The notes below the pieces were generated by a model. That model saw only the letters and a program-made list of their open reading frames with translations, had not been told where the DNA came from and did not search any database. DNA of 64,000 bases from Streptomyces sp. PKU-EA00015 (GTDB lineage: Bacteria > Actinomycetota > Actinomycetes > Streptomycetales > Streptomycetaceae), in the NCBI RefSeq assembly GCF_013387495.1, contig NZ_JABZEE010000028.1, forward strand, positions 152,314-216,313, read 5' to 3'. Position numbers and translations under genes: made by a program. Shown piece after piece: positions 25,225 through 33,665 of this stretch; within the stretch, counting starts at the first letter, position 1; each line of letters starts with the position of its first letter.

Positions 25225-25931
25225 CGACATTCATCCTCCGTCACGGGCAAACCGACTACAGCAAGCAGTACCTCGTCAACGGAGACCCAGCCCACGCCAT
25301 CCGACTGACTGAAGAAGGCGTGCGATCATGCCGGAACGCGTGGTTCGTACTCCCACTCCACAGGGTGCGCACATGGCTGGCGAGCGAGTTTCCGCGCGCC
25401 CAGCAGACGGCTTCCCTGCTGATGGGAGTACCTGCGTCGAGGCTCGTGGTGGACGCTCGGCTCAACGAGCTGGACTACGGGAAGTTCGAAGGCGGCCCGT
25501 TCCTGGAGTACGCCTCGTGGCTCGATCATCATGGCGGGTCAAAGCGCCCGCCGGGTGCCCGAGAGGCCCAGCGAGAGGGCATCCGGAGGATGCTCTCTGG
25601 GGTACGCGCGGCCCTGGACTACCCGGGGCCTCGCGTCCTCGTCTGCCACGGCTTGCTGGTGTCGATCCTTCTCTGGCATCGAGACCGCTCCCCCGGCGAG
25701 GCTATGCCGCTGTTCTTCCCGGAAGCCCCATGCGTCGAGCCGCTCACCGTTTCCGACGAGGCGCTGGACGAGTGGGTCGGGACCCTGCTGGCTGATCTTG
25801 ACGGAGAGAAGCCACAAGATCGAGGTGGGCGCGGTGACGCCGTGATATTGCGGGTCGATGGGGGTTCGGCAGTTGCTACCTTCGACCGTGTAGACCACTC
25901 GCCGGAGGAGAAGGAACCCCCTCATGCATGA
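25221..25931 (+). CDS. Histidine phosphatase family protein
   Basis: 236 residues; start in a 4-base overlap with the kinase. Phosphoglycerate-mutase-like phosphatase: R7-H8-G9 (ILRHGQTDY, phospho-accepting His), R59 (SEFPRAQQT), E83 (LNELDYGKFEG) and H143 (LVCHG). A C-terminal extension after residue ~195 is acidic and probably disordered. It removes a phosphate from a small molecule; by context it could dephosphorylate the product of the adjacent kinase. Alternative: a cobalamin- or sugar-phosphatase. The stop overlaps the SerRS gene by 8 bases. Confidence 0.82.
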   Translation: MTTFILRHGQTDYSKQYLVNGDPAHAIRLTEEGVRSCRNAWFVLPLHRVRTWLASEFPRAQQTASLLMGVPASRLVVDARLNELDYGKFEGGPFLEYASWLDHHGGSKRPPGAREAQREGIRRMLSGVRAALDYPGPRVLVCHGLLVSILLWHRDRSPGEAMPLFFPEAPCVEPLTVSDEALDEWVGTLLADLDGEKPQDRGGRGDAVILRVDGGSAVATFDRVDHSPEEKEPPHA

Positions 25932-27216
25932 TGCCCGCGCCCTGATTGAAATGGGTGCCGAAGCGGTACGTCGCCTCGCTCGCCGCGGATACTCGCTGGA
26001 CCTGTCCGCGCTGGAGAGCCTCCAGTCGCGGCGGAACCAGAACATCCGCTCGGCCGACGAGCTGCGGGCAGAGTCCAAGCGAGTGGCAAGCGAGGTCCAG
26101 CAGACGGCGAAGCAGGGCGGAGACATCTCCAAGCTGAAGGAGCGCGCCCGCGAGATCAAGGATCAGATCCGCGAGATCGAAGCCGATCAGGATAAGGTGC
26201 AGGACGAGCTTCGCAACCTCCTCCTCAGCATCCCGAACCTCCCTGACGATAGGGCTCCGGAGGGCGACTCCGAGGAGTTCGCGGTCGAGGTCCGCCGGGT
26301 GGGGACTCCGCCGGCCTTCTCCTTCGAGCCGAAGGATCACGTCGATCTCGGCGAGGCAACCGGCATCCTCGACTTCGCACGGGCGACGAAGCTCTCCGGC
26401 CCTCGCTTTGCCGTCTCGCGTGGAGCGGGCGCCGCGCTGGAGCGTGCGCTGGTAACGCTCTTCCTTGACATCCACACGCGTCGGCACGACTACGTCGAGC
26501 ACTCGGTCCCGTTCCTGGTCACCCGCAAGACCATGACCGGCACGGGTCAGCTGCCGAAGTTCGAGGAGGACCTGTTCAAGACCGGCGTCGCCGATCGTGA
26601 GCTGTTCCTGATCCCGACCGCCGAGGTCCCGCTGACCAATCTCTACGCGGACGAGATCATCCCGTCGGCTGAGCTGCCGGTCGCGCTCACCGCCCAGACG
26701 CCGTGCTTCCGCTCGGAGGCCGGATCGTACGGCCGCGACACTCGGGGCCTCATCCGCCAGCACCAGTTCACCAAGGTCGAGATGGTGCGGATCTGCGACC
26801 CCGAGGATGCCGACACCGAGCTGGAGAAGATGCTTGGCCACGCCGAAGCCTGTCTGAAGGAGTTGGGCCTCGCGTACCGCGTGGTCACACTTGCGGCTGG
26901 CGACACCGGCTTCTCCGCCCAGCTCACCTACGACCTTGAGGTGTGGCTTCCCAGCCAGAACACCTACCGCGAGATTTCGTCTGTCTCGAACTTCGGCACC
27001 TTCCAGGCCCGCCGCGCGAACATCCGTACGCGTGGCGCGGACGGCAAACCCAAGCTGGTGGCCACGCTCAACGGCTCGGGTCTGCCCATCGGCCGCACTC
27101 TGGCCGCGCTGCTCGAACAGGGGCAGCAACAGGACGGCTCGATCGTCCTTCCCGAATCACTCGTCCCGTACCTCGGCTTCCGCCGAATCTCGGCGGACGG
27201 AACACCGGAGGCATAG
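25924..27216 (+). CDS. Seryl-tRNA synthetase paralogue (biosynthetic)
   Basis: 430 residues. N-terminal coiled-coil arm (about 30-100), then a class II core: motif 2 FRSEAGSYGRDTRG (262-275), PTAEVPL (231-237), motif 3 LNGSGLPIGR (382-391). So tRNA binding and adenylation look intact. Differences from housekeeping SerRS: EISSVSNF where EISSCSN is usual (V354 for Cys) and LPIGR for LAVGR. It lies inside an operon of biosynthetic enzymes, as the SerRS VlmL does in the valanimycin cluster. It may supply seryl-tRNA for transfer to a small molecule, or replace the normal SerRS if the product inhibits it. Confidence 0.9.
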   Translation: MHDARALIEMGAEAVRRLARRGYSLDLSALESLQSRRNQNIRSADELRAESKRVASEVQQTAKQGGDISKLKERAREIKDQIREIEADQDKVQDELRNLLLSIPNLPDDRAPEGDSEEFAVEVRRVGTPPAFSFEPKDHVDLGEATGILDFARATKLSGPRFAVSRGAGAALERALVTLFLDIHTRRHDYVEHSVPFLVTRKTMTGTGQLPKFEEDLFKTGVADRELFLIPTAEVPLTNLYADEIIPSAELPVALTAQTPCFRSEAGSYGRDTRGLIRQHQFTKVEMVRICDPEDADTELEKMLGHAEACLKELGLAYRVVTLAAGDTGFSAQLTYDLEVWLPSQNTYREISSVSNFGTFQARRANIRTRGADGKPKLVATLNGSGLPIGRTLAALLEQGQQQDGSIVLPESLVPYLGFRRISADGTPEA

Positions 27217-28232
27217 TGCTCGTCGGCGTCTGCGACTTTCCTGGTAGCTACGCTTTCCCCCCTGCCGGATACGGCGGGATCGAACGATGGCTTTGGGCGG
27301 TCGCAGTAGGCGCCCGAGCCGCAGGCGCCGACGTACACCTCCTGGGCCCGGGATGGCTCCCGGATCTGGAACCCGAATGGGTTCGCAAGCCGGTCCGTCT
27401 TGAGGATGTTACTGCGGGCTCGCTGGCCGAGCGCGAGCTCAAAGCCGCTGGCTATGACCTCCTGATCGTCGGCCACGAGTATCCGTCGCTGCCTGCCTGG
27501 GTGCGAACCTGGAGCCAACTGGACTGCGACGTAGCCACGTTCCAGCACTCCCCAGTGTTCCAGCACACCGATTCCGCGTTCGACGGCAAACGGTCACGTC
27601 TCTACTGCTACTCGCCCGAGATGATCGAGCGATACGCAGACCACCAGCCGGTTCCGGAACTGGCTGTCCACCTGGGCCTCAATGAGGAGGAGCCGCCGGC
27701 CGCGAAGGGGCGAGACCTGGTGTGGCTCGGTCGCATAGACGCGGAGAAGGCCCCCCACCTCGCAGCGAGAGCCGCTCAGATACTCGGTCGCCGTATCCGC
27801 ATCGTGGGCCCCGTCTTCGACGAGGACTACGTACGCAGCCACGAAGAGGTTTTCTCCGCGGACAACGTGGAGTGGGTCGGCGAACTCGGGGGCCCGGCCA
27901 AGACGGCCGCCATCCGTGGCGCCTCCGTGTTCGTCTACACCTACGAGCGCAACTATGTGGAAGCGGGCGCCGCCGTCTTCGGCGAGTCCCTCCGGGCGGG
28001 AACACCCATAGCCGCCCTTACGTGGCGGGAGGGAACCTGCGCCCAAGCCGCGCTCTGCGACCGCACGGGCGTAACGACAGTCGTCTCGCCGGACGCGGAC
28101 GACGAGACGGCATCCCAGGCCCTCGCCGAGGCAATCGAATGTGCTATCGCACTGGACCACGCCGAGGTCCAAGCCGTTGGCCAACACCGCTTTGACCCGA
28201 CACGGCACTTCGAGGCCATGGCGGCACGCTGA
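27216..28232 (+). CDS. GT4-type glycosyltransferase
   Basis: 338 residues from GTG 27216, on the last base of the SerRS TAG, with SD GGAGG five bases upstream; the frame is open further upstream but overlaps serS. GT-B fold: N-terminal PPAGYGGIERW (acceptor loop), LVWLGRIDAEKAPHLA (start of the donor domain, about residues 168-183), and YVEAGAAVFGESLRAGTP (EX7E-type motif). It transfers a nucleotide-activated sugar to an acceptor. No membrane segment, so the target is probably soluble. The sugar donor is not deducible. Confidence 0.82.
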   Translation: MLVGVCDFPGSYAFPPAGYGGIERWLWAVAVGARAAGADVHLLGPGWLPDLEPEWVRKPVRLEDVTAGSLAERELKAAGYDLLIVGHEYPSLPAWVRTWSQLDCDVATFQHSPVFQHTDSAFDGKRSRLYCYSPEMIERYADHQPVPELAVHLGLNEEEPPAAKGRDLVWLGRIDAEKAPHLAARAAQILGRRIRIVGPVFDEDYVRSHEEVFSADNVEWVGELGGPAKTAAIRGASVFVYTYERNYVEAGAAVFGESLRAGTPIAALTWREGTCAQAALCDRTGVTTVVSPDADDETASQALAEAIECAIALDHAEVQAVGQHRFDPTRHFEAMAAR

Positions 28233-29209
28233 TGCTGATCGGGTCGCCCGCACATCAGATAGCAACCGCGCTTCGACAAGTCCTCGGGCAAAGCTGGGAC
28301 TTCACGATCGACGGCACAGATCTTGAGATCTGCCACCGCCATCGAGGCTCGCCTTATGCACCGCCTCGCCGATCACCGTCGTGGGCCGAACTCCTGACGA
28401 CCTTGGAGGACGCCTTTGCCGCCCGCGGTGTTCCTCGCGACGCGTGCATCCCGCTTCGCTGGGGGCGTGAGACCGAGCTGGCTATCTCAGCAGTTCAAGC
28501 GCTCGACCCCCTACTCAAAGACGGTCGCCCTACGACCTACCGCAGCGGGTTTCTCCCGCAACCAGTAGTGCGATTCACTGGTGAGAGAGACGGAAAGGGG
28601 GATCTTCTCGACGGCTATCTGACTTCTTTCGTCAACGTCTCGCGCGTACAGCCGATCCAGAGCATCGACGAGTACGCGGCCGTCCTGGACGACTGGCTCT
28701 ACGTCCTGTCACAACTCGGCTTCCACGCACGGCACATAAGCCTCTACGGTCAGCTCAAGGTCTGGTACCGCCGGCAGGTCGCCGGAGTGACCCTCATGTT
28801 CCGCCACCTGGATCTCACGCTCGGCGACATCGTACTTCTTTGGAACATTGAGCACCCTCAGCGCATGGCCGTCGACCTCGGCACGGGCCTTGAGCGCTTA
28901 GCCTGGGCCCGGACTCTCCAGAACTGGAATGAGCTGGTCTTCGGATCACTCGCCGGGGCGGCTCCCGATTCCACGTTGGACGCGCTCCGCACGGCGACTC
29001 TCCTGCTCGGCAACGGCATCACGCCTGCTGCACGGGGCGCGGGCGGGATTACGCGCCGGGTACTCAGCACGCTTACACCTGCATCAATGCGCTTGGGAGT
29101 CAGCGCCGCGGTCCGATCCTCACACCACTATTGGACGACCATCGCAGCGCTTCCCGTTCCTTGGCCCGCTATTGCCGCCACCATCGAGCAGGAGATCGCC
29201 CGTCGCTAA
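28232..29209 (+). CDS. Stand-alone protein resembling the central part of alanyl-tRNA synthetase
   Basis: 325 residues; ATG overlaps the glycosyltransferase TGA by one base. Residues 193-205 (LDLTLGDIVLLWN), 214-222 (VDLGTGLER) and 249-278 (LDALRTATLLLGNGITPAARGAGGITRRVL) correspond in order to AlaRS segments EIWN, VDTGMGLER and [27 protein letters not shown]. The first ~190 residues are not recognisable as AlaRS motif 1/2, and the editing and C-Ala domains are missing (AlaRS is ~880 residues). It could be a divergent amino-acid-activating or tRNA-binding protein. Last gene of the operon. The homology is my reading of motifs, not a search result. Confidence 0.65.
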   Translation: MLIGSPAHQIATALRQVLGQSWDFTIDGTDLEICHRHRGSPYAPPRRSPSWAELLTTLEDAFAARGVPRDACIPLRWGRETELAISAVQALDPLLKDGRPTTYRSGFLPQPVVRFTGERDGKGDLLDGYLTSFVNVSRVQPIQSIDEYAAVLDDWLYVLSQLGFHARHISLYGQLKVWYRRQVAGVTLMFRHLDLTLGDIVLLWNIEHPQRMAVDLGTGLERLAWARTLQNWNELVFGSLAGAAPDSTLDALRTATLLLGNGITPAARGAGGITRRVLSTLTPASMRLGVSAAVRSSHHYWTTIAALPVPWPAIAATIEQEIARR

Positions 29210-29216
29210 GGTGACT

Positions 29217-29251
29217 CGAAGGGCCCCCAGTCTGTCGGTTGGGGCCCTTCG
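29217..29251. terminator. Bidirectional terminator between the operon and the R-M genes
   Basis: An 11-bp perfect stem (CGAAGGGCCCC/GGGGCCCTTCG) with a 13-base loop, between the convergent AlaRS-like gene and res. Confidence 0.8.
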
Positions 29252-29266
29252 CCGTGATCCGAGGGT

Positions 29267-31744
29267 CTACCCGCGTGCACCCGTGATCGTCAGCAGGGTG
29301 TCCCAGCTGTTCGCCTGGCTCAGGTGATCTTCAGTGGCGAACAGGTACTTCCATGTACCGAAGTCTCCACGATCGGTCACTTCCTTGGCCCAAGCCTCAG
29401 CGGCGGCCTTCTTTGCCAGGACCGACTCGCTAGACGCCTCTGCGTTGGACTTGCCCTCAACGAGCCACCGCACGCCGTCTTTGTCTATGGCAATGAAGTC
29501 CGGGAAGTACCGGGACCCGTTGTCGAGTTGGATGTACGTTCCGCTCTGCGACTCAAGCCGAAGCCACCAGTCGACCTTGGGACTGACATCCATCAGCCTG
29601 GCCAGCTTGACTTCGGTCGACAGTGCGTCGAAGTGAACGACCGGAAGAATCGAGCTGCCCCAGCCCGTATACCCCATGCCCCGAATCACCTTGTCGGTCA
29701 TCTGCATCTGAGGCATGGTCTGCCCGGGCCATGGCTGGGCAGGCGGCGGGACTGTCACCTTCACGATCTCGTGTTCGACCTCCGCAAGCTTCTGCTTGAA
29801 ACTGGAGACCACAAGCCTCTCCAGCTGGGTCAACGCAAGCTCCGCCCGAGCTTCCTCCCAAGGTGTGCTGTCCTCTGCGTCAACCTCGATCGCCGCTCCG
29901 AGGAACGTGTGCACGATCTTCTGCGCGGCCTCCACCTCGTCAGCCGTGAGCTTCAACTGCGGCAGATTGAGGATCTTCTCTTCGAGGTCTTCCCTGACCT
30001 TAGAGATCGGCCAACTGCGCTGAGTCGCGACAGCGGACTTCTGGTCCTCCGTCTGCACAGTCACGGTGCCGTCCAGCCCACGCGAAGCGTTGAGCGCCTT
30101 ACGCTTCAGCTCCACCTCTATTTCGTGCTTGAACTGCTTCCCCTTCTCCGCAACAGCTTCGGGGCTGACGAAGGACAAGCTGTAGGTGTCCGGCTTCTCC
30201 AACAGGCGCTTGCTGGGGAACTTGATGACCGGCGCCCCCTCCGCAGGCTTCATGACCTGCTGGATCTCCTTCTTCTCCACCCCCGCTTCGGCGAGCCGGT
30301 GTTCCATGTCGGCCATACCGAGGTAGACAGCCTCGGACGTCTCGGTACCGAACCCGCCATCCCTGACAGGTGCCTCGGCGGTGAACGCCAACATGCCTTG
30401 CGTCTGGGATTCGTGGTAGGCGGGCAGGGGGCTTACGCCGCCAGACTTGACTGCGGCGCTCGTGCCAGCCCCTGAAGCACCACCGGGCTCCGACCGCTGC
30501 GGAAGGGTGTGTTCGAGAAGCGCTTCCTTCGAGTCCAGAAGCCTCCGGTACGACTCGTGAGCAATGATGTCAACGCAGTCGACCATCGAGAACCCGACTC
30601 GCTCACCGTAAGGAAGGCGAAGACCACGGCCGAGGATCTGCTCCGTAAGGGTCTGAGAGGCGAGGGCGCGTCGCGCGACGATCACGCTGATGTTCTTGAC
30701 GTCCCACCCCTCCTTGAGCATGTTCACGGAGACCACGGCTCGCACCGGAGAGTCGGGGTCTTCGATGCCGGCAAGGGCTTCGAGTGCCTCATCCTTGCTG
30801 CCGGAGGTGATCTGCAACACCGCGCCCGGTTCGCCGATGAAGCCAGGACCAGCCAGGATGTCCGCGGTCTCGGTGGCTTCCTCGATGCTTTGACAGACCA
30901 CGAAGAGGACGGGGTTAACCATGGGCCGCCCATTCCGCTCAGCCCACTCCCGAGTCGTCTCCTCCTTCACCTTGCGCAGGTGACAAGCGTCGGCAAGCTG
31001 AGTGCGAACGTCGTTATGCCCGTCTTCGCGATAGACGATGACGGGAATCTTGACGAGTTGGTCAGCGATCGCTTCAGCAAGGGAGTACTGGAAGACAACC
31101 CTGCCGGGAACCCTGCGGTCTGTCTCGTCAGGGGTAGCCGTCAGCCCCACGAGCGCGCGGGGCGTGAGGTCCCGAACTGCTTCATGGAACTTCTTGGCCT
31201 CATTCCGATACACATGGTGCTCGTCGGCGATGATGACCAAGTCATCCGCATCACGTAGGTGCTCATACAGGGCGGTCCCGATGAACTCATCGGTCAGGTG
31301 CGCCGCACGAGAGGTTTTCACGGTCGGCTTTGTCAGCAACTGAACATTGAAGATGAAGACTTTCAGGGCATCCGGGTCATGCAGGGCGTCACCGACACGA
31401 CCACCAGCATAGTTGTCCGGATGGACGATGATTGGCTCATAGTTCGCCCCTGGGACAAACTTTGGGTGACCCGGTTCGAAGTTGGCGACCGTCTTCTTCT
31501 GGATCGTCTTGCCAGGGGTGACGATGAGAATGTTCCGCACACCCTGTTCAGCAAGGTAGTCAATCAAGGCCCGGCAGATGTACGTCTTGCCAACCCCAGT
31601 AGCCAGATCACAGACGATCTCCCGTCCGTCCCCGGACTGAATTTCTTCGACGGCCTTGGACACAGCGCGTCGGTTCGGGTCCCGGAGTTCCATACGAGTC
31701 GCCAGGTCCTCAATCGCCGCCTGGTCGTATGTGATCCAACTCAA
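29267..31744 (-). CDS. res: Type III restriction enzyme, Res subunit
   Basis: 825 residues from TTG 31744, overlapping the mod stop (TTGA). Superfamily 2 helicase motor: Walker A ATGVGKTY (48-55), Walker B-type IIADEHH, LTATP (motif III), and EQILGRGLRLPYGER (motif VI). The C-terminal nuclease PDFIAID...WLVEGK (about residues 765-785) is the PD-ExK of type III Res proteins. With Mod it cleaves DNA carrying two head-to-head unmethylated sites. The gene appears less GC-rich than its surroundings, consistent with recent acquisition. No frameshift seen. Confidence 0.9.
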   Translation of the reverse strand: MSWITYDQAAIEDLATRMELRDPNRRAVSKAVEEIQSGDGREIVCDLATGVGKTYICRALIDYLAEQGVRNILIVTPGKTIQKKTVANFEPGHPKFVPGANYEPIIVHPDNYAGGRVGDALHDPDALKVFIFNVQLLTKPTVKTSRAAHLTDEFIGTALYEHLRDADDLVIIADEHHVYRNEAKKFHEAVRDLTPRALVGLTATPDETDRRVPGRVVFQYSLAEAIADQLVKIPVIVYREDGHNDVRTQLADACHLRKVKEETTREWAERNGRPMVNPVLFVVCQSIEEATETADILAGPGFIGEPGAVLQITSGSKDEALEALAGIEDPDSPVRAVVSVNMLKEGWDVKNISVIVARRALASQTLTEQILGRGLRLPYGERVGFSMVDCVDIIAHESYRRLLDSKEALLEHTLPQRSEPGGASGAGTSAAVKSGGVSPLPAYHESQTQGMLAFTAEAPVRDGGFGTETSEAVYLGMADMEHRLAEAGVEKKEIQQVMKPAEGAPVIKFPSKRLLEKPDTYSLSFVSPEAVAEKGKQFKHEIEVELKRKALNASRGLDGTVTVQTEDQKSAVATQRSWPISKVREDLEEKILNLPQLKLTADEVEAAQKIVHTFLGAAIEVDAEDSTPWEEARAELALTQLERLVVSSFKQKLAEVEHEIVKVTVPPPAQPWPGQTMPQMQMTDKVIRGMGYTGWGSSILPVVHFDALSTEVKLARLMDVSPKVDWWLRLESQSGTYIQLDNGSRYFPDFIAIDKDGVRWLVEGKSNAEASSESVLAKKAAAEAWAKEVTDRGDFGTWKYLFATEDHLSQANSWDTLLTITGARG

Positions 31745-33360
31745 CGCAGCACACGTCCCTTCATGTCCAGCAGGTCCTGGGGAGCCTTCTTGATGCGCGA
31801 GCCAGGGCTGAGGTCGGCGAGAAGACCGGCCGCCTCACGAAGGTAGCTCTTGGCCACAATGAGGACTCGTTCGTCGTCGTCCAGACCGTCAACAATCGAC
31901 TGGACCGTGCTCTCGGATACCAGGCCGTCGACAACTGCCAGGCGTTGCCGCCCCTTTCGCCCGGCGAACGGCGGCTCTGAACCCGGCTCCAATTCGCAGC
32001 CGGGGATCTGCGCACAGGCAGCTTCGGCGAAGGCGTCGCCAGCCACCCACGGAGCGAGGAGAATCCGGTTGCCCAAGCGCTCGTACATGGACGGAGCAAC
32101 TTTCAGGTGCCGGAAACCGCCACCCTTCTCCCAGCCGACTTCCTTTGAAATGCCCCCTGGTTCTTCGCCATTCACGACAGCGTCGAGGCGGGGCCTGATG
32201 AATTTATCCACAGTTTCGGGTTCGCGCTCAACCAAGATCCAGCGCCTACCCATCTTGTGGGCCACTGCTGCGGTTGTTCCAGACCCGCCGAAACAGTCGA
32301 ACACAACATCGCCAGGCTGACTGGCGATCTCAAGAACCTTCCGCAAAAGCGACTCCGGCTTGGGAGTCTTAAAGAGGGCAGATGTCGGCGTACCTCGAAA
32401 GAGCCGCTTCAGTTCGGCCTTCGCCTTACGGTTACTTCCAGTCTCTTCAATGTCAGCCCAGAGCGTTGACGGCGGGAGTCCACCTTGCTCCAACAGGTAG
32501 GTGCGACGACGAATCCCGCGACCGTCGGGCGTGAAACGAATCTCACCCGTGGCCATCTTTTCCTCCAGCGTTTCCCGGCTCCATCGCCAGCCATTCGGAG
32601 GGGAACTGATCACGTGACCCTGGGGTGACACAATGTCGTACTGAAGGTTCTTTCGCGGGTTCGGTGAACCAAGAGGATTTCCATCGAACCAAGGCCCACG
32701 CGGGTCATTATCTGGGTTCGAGTAGTGCCCGGACTGCTCTTCTCGTCGAGCAACCCTATTCGTCAGCCAGCCAGGGGACTTCCCATAAACGTGAATCATG
32801 TTGTGATCCACGGAAAAAGTCTTGGCGTCATTATTACTATTGTCCGTGGACCTCCAGATCACAGTGCCCGCAAAACACGAGCGTCCAAAGATCTCGTCCA
32901 TTAGAACGCGCGCATAAGCCCCCTCACTGTCATCTAGGTGAAGCCAGATGCTTCCATCAGGAGCGAGCAGGTCCCGAATCAGTAGCAGGCGATCTCGCAT
33001 CATTGTCAGCCAGACAGAGTGCTCAACCCCGTCGTTATAGTTGTCAAACGCCTGCCCTGTATTAAACGGAGGGTCGATATATGCCAACTTAACCTTGCCG
33101 CGATACTTGTCCGCGAACTCGGGAAGTCTCGTAAGTGCCCTGAGCGCGTCGCCGCTATCCCCCGAGATCAGCAGATTATCTTCGGCGCGCTTGAGATCGT
33201 CGTGGACCTCTCCCACAGTCGCGACATCGCGGAGGAGGCGCGTCTCTGTCACCCGAATGTCGTCCCGGTCGACCCACTCGTAGCCGCCATCCTGGGTGCT
33301 GATGAGCGACCTGTCCTTGTTGATCCAAGACAGGCTGAGACGCCCCGAGGTGCCCATGTC
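31741..33360 (-). CDS. mod: Type III DNA methyltransferase, Mod subunit
   Basis: 539 residues from ATG 33360 (SD GGAGGA, six bases upstream); an upstream frame to 33459 is less likely. Beta-class N-methyltransferase: DPPFNTG (95-101, motif IV) precedes the AdoMet site VVFDCFGGSGTT (351-362, motif I). The central region (about 160-330) is the target recognition domain and is AT-richer than the flanks. It methylates adenine at the recognition site, protects host DNA, and provides sequence specificity for Res. Which sequence it recognises cannot be read from the protein. Confidence 0.9.
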   Translation of the reverse strand, partial: DMGTSGRLSLSWINKDRSLISTQDGGYEWVDRDDIRVTETRLLRDVATVGEVHDDLKRAEDNLLISGDSGDALRALTRLPEFADKYRGKVKLAYIDPPFNTGQAFDNYNDGVEHSVWLTMMRDRLLLIRDLLAPDGSIWLHLDDSEGAYARVLMDEIFGRSCFAGTVIWRSTDNSNNDAKTFSVDHNMIHVYGKSPGWLTNRVARREEQSGHYSNPDNDPRGPWFDGNPLGSPNPRKNLQYDIVSPQGHVISSPPNGWRWSRETLEEKMATGEIRFTPDGRGIRRRTYLLEQGGLPPSTLWADIEETGSNRKAKAELKRLFRGTPTSALFKTPKPESLLRKVLEIASQPGDVVFDCFGGSGTTAAVAHKMGRRWILVEREPETVDKFIRPRLDAVVNGEEPGGISKEVGWEKGGGFRHLKVAPSMYERLGNRILLAPWVAGDAFAEAACAQIPGCELEPGSEPPFAGRKGRQRLAVVDGLVSESTVQSIVDGLDDDERVLIVAKSYLREAAGLLADLSPGSRIKKAPQDLLDMKGRVLR

Positions 33361-33500
33361 TCTTCCTCCAACTGTCGTGACTTTGGAAGCGTACCGGCGT
33401 GGACTGACAACGCGGGCCGCTCGGCGTGCAACGTGCGTCATCGACTGGTTCGTTGCCACCTAGGGCACCGCCGCACCACCCCTGCACCAGCGGCCCGAGA

Positions 33501-33579
33501 AGTCAGCACCAAGCCAGCACGGGTGGGATGCAGAGGGGTGATGAGAGGTGCTCTCAGGTCAGCACCAAGTCAGCACGGG
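33501..33579. repeat. Paired GTCAGCAC direct repeats (candidate integrase arm sites)
   Basis: Octamer copies at 33502-33509, 33513-33520 (GCCAGCAC), 33558-33565 and 33569-33576: two pairs with 11-base period inside each pair and 56 bases between pairs. The 23-base units are 21/23 identical. They lie between mod and the ychF terminator, at the boundary of accessory and core DNA. Similar repeats flank attachment sites of tyrosine-integrase elements in actinobacteria (from memory). Confidence 0.5.
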
Positions 33580-33583
33580 AATG

Positions 33584-33617
33584 AAAAGGGGGCCGACCCC
33601 CGAAGGGACCAACCCCC
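33584..33617 (-). terminator. Terminator of ychF
   Basis: On the minus strand, a long stem rich in G-C and G-U pairs (GGGGGTTGGTCCC with GGGGGTCGGCCCCC, loop TTC) followed by TTTT. About 50 bases after the ychF stop. Confidence 0.7.
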
Positions 33618-33665
33618 TCCGACCTGCATGTTTGCTAGATCAGCGGACTGGTGGTATGCCGCCCG

